NCBI GenBank assembly: GCA_021847855.1
Contig: JAJZOT010000077.1
Coordinates: forward strand, 1 to 7,175
Direction: 5' to 3'
DNA: 7,175 nucleotides
Origin: Thermoplasmata archaeon
GTDB taxonomy: Archaea > Thermoplasmatota > Thermoplasmata > Thermoplasmatales > Thermoplasmataceae
The notes below the pieces were generated by a model, which saw only the letters and a program-made list of their open reading frames with translations, ran no database searches and was not told the origin of the DNA. Below are positions 1-5,191 of this stretch, piece by piece (positions within the stretch are counted from its first letter, which is position 1; each line of letters opens with the position of its first letter). The position numbers and the translations under genes were made by a program.

Positions 1-340
1 CAGTCCCAATTATGTCTATCATAAATCTTCTCTGCCCGGTTGTCACAATGAGCTTCCTGATCCGTTTCTGTGTTTTTACGAAACTAACGATTGCATCAAT
101 CTTATCCGCAGGCACGTTGAAGCCGATCAGGGCCCTGCACCCGTAGCCAAGTTTTGAGTAATCTATATCGGCCCTGCAACCTCTTATGATCCCCCTTTTC
201 CTGAGCAACACCATTCTGTCCCTAACAGTCCACAGAGTCTTCCCGGTTTTCTCGGCAATTTCATTGTAAGTGAGGGAGCAGTCCTCTTCCAGCATTTCTA
301 TAATGTTAAGGTCGAGTGTATCGATCTTGTAAGGTTTCAA
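1..340 (-). CDS. Lrp/AsnC-family transcriptional regulator, C-terminus cut by the window edge
   Basis: DNA-binding regulator of the Lrp/AsnC (feast/famine) family; members usually respond to amino acids and bind DNA as dimers or octamers. The 113 visible codons begin with KIDTLDLNIIEMLEED (about residues 5-20). A winged HTH follows at about residues 21-52 (LTYNEIAEKTGKTLWTVRDR, then RKRGII), and then the first strands of the ligand-binding RAM domain (CRALIGFNVP). Family members are about 140-160 aa, so roughly the last third is outside the window. The start is TTG at 340-338: an in-frame TGA lies five codons upstream and no ATG or GTG lies between. An ATG at 344-342 is out of frame. A TATA box centred near 364 predicts a transcript starting at about 340, so the message is nearly leaderless. 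The effector is not visible; the nearby amino-acid genes suggest, but do not show, a link. Confidence 0.9.
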   Translation of the reverse strand, partial: MKPYKIDTLDLNIIEMLEEDCSLTYNEIAEKTGKTLWTVRDRMVLLRKRGIIRGCRADIDYSKLGYGCRALIGFNVPADKIDAIVSFVKTQKRIRKLIVTTGQRRFMIDIIGT

Positions 341-349
341 CCATTTGCT

Positions 350-666
350 ATGACCTCAGTTTATATAATTTCTCGGTCCTTGAGAGAAACGTGTGGAAAC
401 CCATAGGGGATGCCGCACTGACCAGCGATTCTTTGCCCATAGTAATAGGAGACAGAAACTACCGGTCAAGAGGAATCGGGAAGAAGGTCTTGAAGATGCT
501 CATTTCAAGGGCAAGGGAGCTTGGCTGGAAGGAACTGAAGGTGAAAGGAATATTTGAGTACAATGAACGGAGCATCCGGCTGTATTCCTCGGCTGGCTTT
601 AAACCGACTGACAGGAAAATAAATAAACATGGAACTGAGGAGATCGCCTTTACTCTCCAGCTCTAA
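350..666 (+). pseudogene. GNAT N-acetyltransferase remnant, N-terminal half missing
   Basis: The reading frame contains the C-terminal half of a GNAT (Gcn5-related, RimI-like) acetyltransferase. It shows the acetyl-CoA pyrophosphate loop R-x-x-G-x-G in NYRSRGIGKK (bases about 457-486), the following helix and strand (RARELGWKELKV), and motif B YNERSIRLYSSAGF (about 559-600). The strands before motif A are represented only by a short stretch (NVWKPIGDAALTSD). Intact GNAT proteins are about 140-180 aa; about 100 recognisable residues remain. Upstream the frame is open to an ATG at 316, but bases before 340 are antisense to the start of the regulator gene, so that N-terminus is probably not homologous. 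A GTG at 391 is the only other plausible start. No promoter or ribosome site is evident. I read it as a 5'-truncated gene; a short functional domain cannot be excluded. Confidence 0.6.
361..368 (-). promoter_or_regulatory. TATA box of the Lrp/AsnC gene
   Basis: On the minus strand this reads TTATATAA, preceded by a purine-rich BRE-like GAGAAA. Its centre is about 25 nt from the TTG start at 340, the usual archaeal spacing to the transcript start. The box lies inside the 5' end of the plus-strand acetyltransferase remnant. Confidence 0.55.
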
Positions 667-827
667 TCACCTTCTTGCGCCAGGAACCGGAAATAAATCG
701 GATGGAAGTTTATCTCCCGAATGTTAAAGAGACTCCACCATTTGATCTACTCCCTACCAATTCGTAATAAGTAAGGATTATCTCAAAAGTTTAGACAGGC
801 CCGGCATAACCTGTAGTAAGCAGAAAT
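667..827. other. Gene-free spacer after the GNAT remnant
   Basis: No reading frame on either strand resembles a protein here. There are scattered stops, no RNA gene and no convincing promoter. With the doubtful ORFs to its right it forms a gene-poor stretch of about 530 bases between the GNAT remnant and the methyltransferase. Confidence 0.5.
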
Positions 828-950
828 ATGCTGGTTGAACTCAGTGCAAATAATAAGGGTGCGGGCGAAAGCTACGTTATGTGCACAGGTTCCAGCAGAC
901 TAACGCTGCTTGATCTGAAGAAACAGGATAAGATAGCTATAGCTATCTGA
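828..950 (+). CDS. Doubtful 40-codon ORF
   Basis: ATG at 828 to TGA at 948-950 encodes 40 residues starting MLVELSANNKGAGES and ending LKKQDKIAIAI. I recognise no family. Codon use looks protein-like and the composition is balanced, but there is no clear ribosome site and the last codons are made by an 18-bp palindrome (931-948). It could be a small protein, the leading fragment of a decayed gene, or chance. Confidence 0.2.
   Translation: MLVELSANNKGAGESYVMCTGSSRLTLLDLKKQDKIAIAI
931..948. repeat. 18-bp perfect palindrome
   Basis: AGATAGCTATAGCTATCT equals its own reverse complement. It also contains a direct repeat of AGCTAT. It overlaps the last codons of the 40-codon ORF and lies 8 nt before the ATG of the next small ORF, so it could be an operator or dyad binding site. 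No T-run follows, so a terminator is unlikely. A further AGCTAT occurs near 1177, upstream of the methyltransferase. Confidence 0.7.
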
Positions 951-955
951 AAATA

Positions 956-1138
956 ATGGAAAATAGAAGAAAAAAGGCAGATAAAGGGTTTATTCAGGTA
1001 TTTGGAAGCGTTCAATTTATAAAAATCAAAGCCATCACCGATTTCCATGTTTATGAAGAAATTTTAATAGAATATCAAGAAAAGTCTATTGTTATCCATG
1101 TTAATGCAGAATACAGTTCACGAAAACATCTGTGGTAA
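956..1138 (+). CDS. Hypothetical small protein, AT-rich, uncertain
   Basis: A 60-codon ORF that starts with a basic stretch (MENRRKKADKG), continues with alternating hydrophobic and charged residues (FIQVFGSVQFIKIKAI, EILIEYQEKSIVIHVN) suggestive of beta strands, and ends SSRKHLW. I recognise no family. Its bases are clearly richer in A and T than the flanking genes, which suggests a foreign origin or non-coding drift. No Shine-Dalgarno motif is present; the nearest regulatory-looking element is the palindrome 8 nt upstream. It may be a real small gene, a piece of a larger decayed one, or spurious. Confidence 0.3.
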   Translation: MENRRKKADKGFIQVFGSVQFIKIKAITDFHVYEEILIEYQEKSIVIHVNAEYSSRKHLW

Positions 1139-1199
1139 GGGTTTCCTGCATGAATGTTCATTAAAACAGTTCTAATAGCTATGATTCAATGTACTGCAC

Positions 1200-1715
1200 A
1201 TGAATGAAGACAGTAAACTTTCTGAAGTGATGTCCACACTTACTTATTTGATAAAAGGACCGAATATACTGGATGTGGGCACAGGCTTTGGCACTGGAAT
1301 CACAGTCCTGCTCAAGGACAAGAATCACAAAGTTACCAGCATTGATCCTGAGGCCTGGTCTTTTGATTCAATCGAAAGAGAATTCAGTAAGGAGATATCA
1401 GAAGATCGACTCATACTCAGGACATCAAGAGCAGAGAATATGCCTTTCCAGGACAATTACTTCAACTCATCACTTGCACTTTTTTCCATGCACCACCTGA
1501 AAGATCCTGAGGCCGGCATTAAAGAAATGGAAAGAGTAACTTCCGGAAATATTGTCATTGCAGAGTGGGATAAGGATTCGGCAGGAAAATTCAATCCGCA
1601 TACTGAAGAACATCTGTCCGGCATAAAGAAACATATTATGGACTACGCAGAAAGAAATAGTTATGAATCCAGTGATTATGGCGTGTGGTATCTTGTCTGG
1701 AAATCAAAAAATTAA
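1200..1715 (+). CDS. Class I SAM-dependent methyltransferase (Methyltransf_11 type)
   Basis: A 171-aa soluble protein predicted to transfer a methyl group from S-adenosylmethionine to an unknown acceptor. Motif I is ILDVGTGFGTG (residues 23-33), the SAM-binding glycine loop. The acidic residue at the end of strand 2 is Asp49 in TSIDPE. The adenine-contact region is RAENMPFQDNYF (77-88), and LFSMHHLKDPEAGIKEMERV (94-113) is the usual post-motif-II segment. It is short for the family (often 200-260 aa), with little N-terminal cap and a reduced C-terminus, so substrate specificity cannot be read. The ATG at 1200 is 23 codons before motif I; two ATGs just upstream are out of frame. No clear SD is present; a weak AT-rich element (TTAAAA near 1161) could be the promoter. 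It stands alone, with about 108 nt to the next gene. Confidence 0.85.
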   Translation: MNEDSKLSEVMSTLTYLIKGPNILDVGTGFGTGITVLLKDKNHKVTSIDPEAWSFDSIEREFSKEISEDRLILRTSRAENMPFQDNYFNSSLALFSMHHLKDPEAGIKEMERVTSGNIVIAEWDKDSAGKFNPHTEEHLSGIKKHIMDYAERNSYESSDYGVWYLVWKSKN

Positions 1716-1788
1716 ACCTCTCTTTGAATCAGTCCTGCAATTTATATCCTCTTTATTTACATTTGGAAAGTTTCAATACCACAGAATG

Positions 1789-1818
1789 TATAATACCTAT
1801 AAGATTTAAAGTGAGGTG
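1789..1818 (+). promoter_or_regulatory. Promoter and ribosome binding site for the YbjQ gene
   Basis: TATAATA at 1789-1795 lies about 25 nt before the probable transcript start near 1815. A Shine-Dalgarno motif GAGGTG (1813-1818) ends 5 nt before the ATG at 1824. The SD decides this start over the internal ATG at 1848, which would give the more usual family N-terminus. Confidence 0.5.
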
Positions 1819-1823
1819 TTAAA

Positions 1824-2192
1824 ATGACAGAGGAAACTGGAGTTATCATGGTTACGATGAATTATGTGCCAGGCAAAAAGATAACAAAAGTAATAGGTAC
1901 AGTCTGGGGAATAACAGTAAGAAGCAGAGGTATTGGCGGCAATATAATGGCAGGGCTGAGATCTCTCGGCGGAGGGGAGATAAAAGAATACTCCAAAATG
2001 CTTTCGGATGCCAGAAACACTGCAATGGACAGAATGAGAGACGCAGCTAAACAGCTTGGTGCAAATGCTGTCATGGAGTTAAGATTTGATTCTTCTGACA
2101 TAGGTCAGATAATGACGGAAATTGTGGCTTACGGGACGGCAGTTGTTGTAGAGGACGCTTCAGGAACGGCGGAGAGAGTCACTCTCTCATAA
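1824..2192 (+). CDS. YbjQ / DUF74 (UPF0145) family protein
   Basis: A 122-aa soluble protein of the YbjQ family (PF01906, formerly annotated as heavy-metal-binding). The biochemical role of this family is not settled; known structures are small ring-shaped oligomers. The family pattern is clear: strand VMVTMNYVPGKKITKV is read as IMVTMNYVPGKKITKV at residues 8-23, then GTVWGITVRSRGIGGNI (26-42), LRSLGGGEIKEY (45-56), the long helix MLSDARNTAMDRMRDAAKQL (58-77), and GANAVMELRFD (79-89) followed by YGTAVVVE. Bacterial members are about 105 aa; this one has about nine extra N-terminal residues and a short polar tail (ASGTAERVTLS). It is followed after 23 nt by the membrane-protein gene in the same direction, so the two are probably co-transcribed. 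Confidence 0.88.
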   Translation: MTEETGVIMVTMNYVPGKKITKVIGTVWGITVRSRGIGGNIMAGLRSLGGGEIKEYSKMLSDARNTAMDRMRDAAKQLGANAVMELRFDSSDIGQIMTEIVAYGTAVVVEDASGTAERVTLS

Positions 2193-2215
2193 AAATATTC
2201 AGTTCACGGTGAAAA

Positions 2216-2905
2216 TTGACCCCGAAAAGAGAGATTACAGGGTCTTATGCCATCAGGGGGATAGGCCTGGGCATTCTGTATATGGTTGTTGCATTGATCG
2301 GGCAGCAATTCGTGCAGTCAATGCCAGCAATTATTTTTCTTTTCTATCACGGATTTGATGTTTCATCACTGTCAACTCTCTATCCTGAACTAATCGCAAG
2401 AAATTACATTCTCTTTTCAATATTCATGGGGTTCATTGCCGGTGCATTTCAGGAAGGTTCAACATACGTTGCCGTGGATACAAGAAAGAAAAACGTTGCC
2501 ATATTTATCGGGATTGGGTTTGCGGTTGTTGACATAGCTGTTCTTCTTGTAGAAACACTATTCTACAGAAAACCTGTTTCCAGTTTTCAGTCATTCATCA
2601 TCTTTCTCAATATCATATCTCCCATGCTGTTTCACCCGGGAACTGCAACTTTCATGAAATGGGGAAGGCTGGTTGATAAAGGAAAGTTGACTCTCCTTCT
2701 GAGTATTCTCATACATTCCATTGTGGATGGAGGTTTAGTTTATGCCGATTATTACATTAATTTCCATCCTTCTTTATACCATGTTTCTGCCTATGAATAC
2801 TGGTCAATGGTAATGGTATTATCAGCAGGCATATTCATAACAGGTACAATGCTGTTAAGAAGTGTTGAGGACATAGAGATTCCTCCTGAACCCGTTGTTT
2901 ATTGA
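2216..2905 (+). CDS. Polytopic membrane protein, possible YhfC/CPBP-like intramembrane metalloprotease
   Basis: A 229-aa integral membrane protein with about six hydrophobic segments (roughly residues 14-43, 61-79, 93-116, 124-140, 157-177, 194-214). Polar residues sit within or beside these segments in a pattern resembling glutamate/histidine membrane proteases: GAFQEGSTY with Glu80, LFHPGTATF with His140, and LIHSIVDGG with His167 and Asp171. This resembles YhfC (PF10086) or CPBP/PrsW-type architecture, but the match is by eye and the third-helix motif of YhfC is not well kept. It could equally be an unrelated membrane protein. The start is TTG at 2216 with GGTGA a few bases upstream; no other start precedes the first membrane segment. 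The C-terminus is acidic and proline-rich (EDIEIPPEPVVY), probably cytosolic. Likely an operon with the YbjQ gene 23 nt upstream. Confidence 0.7.
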   Translation: MTPKREITGSYAIRGIGLGILYMVVALIGQQFVQSMPAIIFLFYHGFDVSSLSTLYPELIARNYILFSIFMGFIAGAFQEGSTYVAVDTRKKNVAIFIGIGFAVVDIAVLLVETLFYRKPVSSFQSFIIFLNIISPMLFHPGTATFMKWGRLVDKGKLTLLLSILIHSIVDGGLVYADYYINFHPSLYHVSAYEYWSMVMVLSAGIFITGTMLLRSVEDIEIPPEPVVY

Positions 2906-3008
2906 ACAATGACAATAGGTTAAATTTGTAACAGGGTATCTACAGATAAAACCCGCTTATTCCAACATTACCGTATTCAGGTTTCCAGGTGCAGATTCTT
3001 GAAATTGA
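2906..3008. other. Convergent intergenic spacer
   Basis: About 100 nt between the ends of the membrane-protein gene and the oppositely oriented MBL hydrolase gene. I see no strong hairpin; only short T-runs are present, which may be enough for archaeal termination. Confidence 0.4.
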
Positions 3009-3638
3009 TTATTTTGAAGTCTCATTTCCAGATTTACTATACACTTCACCATGGCCGGAAAGTATTATCTGGGCTGGATGTTCCAAGATTTTTTTTCTGG
3101 ATTCCTCTGCCTTTGCCATGTCAAGGGTGAATGCCTTGTTCAGACCAAGCTTACCAGATGAGACAACAACTGCGTCTCCCACAAAGAGTACATTATCTTT
3201 GCTGAAAAAGTAGGAAGTGCTTCCAGGCGTGTGACCCGGTGTCTCCACCACTTCCAATCCTTCCATGGAGAGTTCTGAAGACCGGCTCAAACCTTCAACA
3301 GGTTCCGATTTCATGAACCCGGAGACCAACCTGCTGGCAAGTGATTTTGCCGGTGTCATTCTTTCTTTCCCAGATATTACACCTATCTCGGCATCAGGAG
3401 CATATATTTTTGTCCCAAATTCGTCCCTTATGGACTTGAGGCCACCAACATGATCGGGGTGGTAATGAGTTATCAGCACAATCTCAGGTTTCAGGTTGTT
3501 TTTCCTGTAATAATCAATTATCTTTTTTGATGATCCTCTGGTTCCGGTATCTATGAGCAACTGCCTTCCATCAAGATTTACAGAATAGCAATTTGCCATT
3601 GTTCCATCAATCAACTCTATGTTCTCAGTTATCTTCAT
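3009..3638 (-). CDS. MBL-fold metallo-hydrolase
   Basis: A 209-aa soluble hydrolase of the metallo-beta-lactamase superfamily, glyoxalase-II-like subgroup, predicted to bind two metal ions (commonly zinc). The full ligand set is visible: HYHPDH at 58-63 (His58, His60, Asp62, His63), His136 in ETPGHTPGST, Asp155 in FVGDAVV, and His196 in LSGHGEV. The N-terminal IDTG segment (29-32) is also typical. Length is normal for a single-domain member. The substrate cannot be read: thioester, lactone and phosphodiester hydrolases share this core. ATG at 3638 is the obvious start. The gene diverges from pheA, and a palindromic TATA element (3662-3671) would place its transcript start near 3640, making it essentially leaderless. 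No Shine-Dalgarno motif is seen, which agrees. Confidence 0.92.
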   Translation of the reverse strand: MKITENIELIDGTMANCYSVNLDGRQLLIDTGTRGSSKKIIDYYRKNNLKPEIVLITHYHPDHVGGLKSIRDEFGTKIYAPDAEIGVISGKERMTPAKSLASRLVSGFMKSEPVEGLSRSSELSMEGLEVVETPGHTPGSTSYFFSKDNVLFVGDAVVVSSGKLGLNKAFTLDMAKAEESRKKILEHPAQIILSGHGEVYSKSGNETSK

Positions 3639-3661
3639 GAAGAATCAGATACTGCAAGTGT

Positions 3662-3671
3662 ATATTAATAT
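3662..3671. promoter_or_regulatory. Palindromic TATA element shared by the MBL gene and pheA
   Basis: ATATTAATAT is self-complementary and sits in the 75-nt divergent gap. Measured from its centre, a start about 25 nt away falls near 3640 on the minus strand (just before the MBL ATG) and near 3692 on the plus strand (just before the pheA ribosome site). One element could therefore serve both directions. This is inferred from spacing only. Confidence 0.5.
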
Positions 3672-3672
3672 G

Positions 3673-3696
3673 AATCTATACGGAACGGTATAGATT
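3673..3696. promoter_or_regulatory. Perfect inverted repeat, probable operator upstream of pheA
   Basis: Arms AATCTATAC (3673-3681) and GTATAGATT (3688-3696) are exact reverse complements, separated by GGAACG. The site begins 2 nt from the TATA palindrome and covers the predicted pheA transcript start, a typical position for a repressor dimer. The binding protein is unknown; an Lrp-type or aromatic-amino-acid regulator is conceivable. Confidence 0.6.
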
Positions 3697-3702
3697 GGGA
3701 GG
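3697..3702 (+). promoter_or_regulatory. Ribosome binding site of pheA, decides the TTG start
   Basis: GGGAGG ends 11 nt before the TTG at 3714. It is the clearest Shine-Dalgarno motif in the window and supports a TTG start, because no in-frame ATG precedes the conserved N-terminal motif. Confidence 0.6.
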
Positions 3703-3713
3703 ATGGTTGTCAA

Positions 3714-4541
3714 TTGCAGAAAACGGTGTCTTACCTGGGGCCAGACGGGTCCTGGAGCGAAATATGTTCTCTAGTGTGGTTTAAAGGATATGCCAGATTG
3801 CCATGCAGATCTTTCGATGAAGCTCTGGATATGGTGGAAGTTGGAAAAAGTGATGTTTGCGTTATCCCAGTTGAAAATTCCATAGAGGGTCCAGTGACCC
3901 AGGTTCTGGACATCCTTTCTGACTCCAGCCTGAACATTATCGGCGAAAAGATAATGAAAATAAGGCACAGTCTTCTCTCAAACTCAGGTGAGATAAAAGT
4001 GGTTTATTCACATCCACAGGCCCTTGCACAGTGCAGAAAAAAGTTACGGGCAATGCTACCAGGTGCTGATATTGTTCCAGTCTCATCAACATCCGAAAAA
4101 TGGGTTGAAGCGTCCGAAGGGAGAGGGGTCGCAATAATAGGATCACCAGATCTTGCAGCCAGGTATGGGCTTACCATTGTCAGTGATAATGTCTGTGACT
4201 ATGATTTTAATCTAACCAGATTTATTGCGGTCGGGAGATCAACTGAACCCTCAGGTGAGAAATCTAAGGCAAGCATCAGCTTTTCACCATCAAGTAACAG
4301 GCCAGGTTCTCTTGTATCTGTTCTCAAACCTCTTTCAGACAGGGGTATCAACATGAGTATGGTGGTCTCGAGGCCGGATAAGAAACACGCCGGTTCTTAC
4401 AGGTTTTTCATTGACTGTGATAGTTTTGGGACTATTGAAAACCTCAACGCTGCTATTGAGGAAATGAAGGGCGAGGGTGCGGCAATCTCCATTAAAGGGA
4501 TTTATTGCAGTTCAAGCTGGCAAATGCCGGATTATCCATGA
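3714..4541 (+). CDS. pheA: Prephenate dehydratase (PDT plus ACT domain)
   Basis: Converts prephenate to phenylpyruvate, the committed step to phenylalanine, in the cytosol. The 275-aa protein has the stand-alone archaeal/bacterial architecture without chorismate mutase. The PDT domain spans about 4-175: SYLGPDGSW (6-14), VIPVENSIEGPV (50-61), YSHPQALAQC (98-107) and the catalytic T-R-F at 168-170 in NLTRFIAVG. An ACT regulatory domain follows at about 186-265: RPGSLVSVLKPLSDRGINMS (196-215), then VVSRP. Start is TTG at 3714, preceded by a strong GGGAGG (3697-3702); the ATG at 3703 is out of frame and GTG at 3726 is too close to the first motif. The ACT phenylalanine-site motif ESRP reads VSRP here (Val218 for Glu), so feedback inhibition may differ. 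Probably controlled by the inverted repeat just upstream. Confidence 0.95.
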   Translation: MQKTVSYLGPDGSWSEICSLVWFKGYARLPCRSFDEALDMVEVGKSDVCVIPVENSIEGPVTQVLDILSDSSLNIIGEKIMKIRHSLLSNSGEIKVVYSHPQALAQCRKKLRAMLPGADIVPVSSTSEKWVEASEGRGVAIIGSPDLAARYGLTIVSDNVCDYDFNLTRFIAVGRSTEPSGEKSKASISFSPSSNRPGSLVSVLKPLSDRGINMSMVVSRPDKKHAGSYRFFIDCDSFGTIENLNAAIEEMKGEGAAISIKGIYCSSSWQMPDYP

Positions 4542-4858
4542 CTTTCAAATAGCCGGGAAACGGTTTCAGACGTGGCAAGGAATCAGTGGTCTTCACGATG
4601 GACAACGTTATTATATGATCATGATACAGATGTTTCCCCATTATCCGGCACATGTCCTGGTACAGATTCCACACGGGTCGTGAATTTTAGCACTCATACA
4701 CAACTGTTGAGCCGAATATCTTTTTCTATTTTTCCTCAGTGGATGTTCCATTCTCACCAGAGGCATCTCTTTATTTTTGTCTCGTATACTTTTTGCAATA
4801 TACTGATAATAATTTCCCTACGAACATCAGTTCAACCCTCCAACCCTGTTTATAATTC

Positions 4859-4870
4859 ATGTTTAAACAT
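4859..4870. repeat. 12-bp perfect palindrome
   Basis: ATGTTTAAACAT is self-complementary and AT-rich, in non-coding sequence. It has no adjacent gene start, so a regulatory role is not evident. Short AT-rich palindromes also occur by chance. Confidence 0.4.
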
Positions 4871-4976
4871 ATTTCTCTCACAGGCAGTTGTACACTGACG
4901 ATCAACGCAATGTGTGTTGTTACCGTTTACATGTTACTTTGAAAGTAGCTGAAATACACTTATCCCGCGAGTAAAG

Positions 4977-4992
4977 CGCAAACTTAAGGATA
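4977..4992 (+). promoter_or_regulatory. Promoter-like element before the structured RNA candidate
   Basis: GCGCAAACTTAAGGAT resembles an archaeal BRE (purine-rich CGCAAA) followed by a weak TATA box (CTTAAGG). The box is centred about 20-25 nt before base 5005-5010, where the predicted closing stem of the RNA begins. The box is not a strong match. Confidence 0.35.
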
Positions 4993-5004
4993 CATGTAAT
5001 CACA

Positions 5005-5166
5005 GGGAAGGGGTAGAACAGTGGCTAAGAGGAATAGCAGTGCGTTAGCCCGAACACTTCATATAATGGCAGAGGGTTTTTACCTGACTGGGATAGTGGG
5101 AACCGGATAAGCTGAGAGGTTCAAGTCCAGTTCTGAGAGAGACTCCAGGGTCTACTCACCTTCCCA
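5005..5166 (+). ncRNA. Candidate structured non-coding RNA, unknown family
   Basis: No protein frame covers this 162-nt segment, but it can fold into a closed multibranch structure. A perfect 7-bp terminal stem pairs GGGAAGG (5005-5011) with CCTTCCC (5159-5165), followed by an A as in a tRNA discriminator position. Inside are GGCTAA/TTAGCC (5023-5028/5045-5050), a U-loop hairpin GGGT/ACCT (5074-5077/5082-5085), ACTGGG/TCCAGT (5087-5092/5126-5131) enclosing GAACC/GGTTC (5100-5104/5118-5122), and GAGAGAC/GTCTaCTC (5137-5143/5150-5157) one base from the terminal stem. It contains tRNA-like pieces (AGTGGCTAA, GGTTCAAGTCC), yet D- and T-arms do not pair as in a tRNA. It could be a novel RNA, a degenerate or interrupted tRNA relic, or a chance fold. 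The strand is inferred from the upstream promoter-like element. Confidence 0.4.
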
Positions 5167-5191
5167 TCTAATCAGGTTTATAAGACGAAAT

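Larger units (their letters stand above)
4542..5004. other. Gene-poor stretch downstream of pheA
   Basis: No convincing gene on either strand. A GTG-initiated plus-strand frame (4572-4898) is open, but its product is rich in Ser, Thr, Phe and His without any family pattern. The only distinct elements are a 12-bp palindrome ATGTTTAAACAT (4859-4870) and, near the right end, a promoter-like sequence for the downstream RNA candidate. Confidence 0.5.

Noticed and set aside
760..827. Insertion-sequence end, from TCTCAAAAGTTTAGACAGG
   Set aside because: No matching inverted copy and no transposase frame were found in the window.
1862..2101. Minus-strand open frame inside the YbjQ gene
   Set aside because: Antisense shadow of a well-conserved coding region, with no promoter or recognisable protein features.
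4641..4697. Minus-strand 18-codon ORF with a Cys-rich stretch DPCGICTRTCAG, resembling an iron-sulfur motif
   Set aside because: Too short, no continuation in any nearby frame, no promoter or SD; three cysteines close together can arise by chance.
4572..4898. A 108-codon plus-strand open frame after pheA
   Set aside because: The product is rich in Ser, Thr, Phe and His, has no domain-like pattern, no SD and no promoter; it looks like a chance open frame in non-coding DNA.
5005..5166. Calling the structured segment a tRNA with an intron
   Set aside because: The terminal stem fits an acceptor stem, but position 8 is not T, neither the D-arm nor the GGTTCAAGTCC arm forms its stem, and that T-arm-like word lies about 40 nt too far from the 3' stem.
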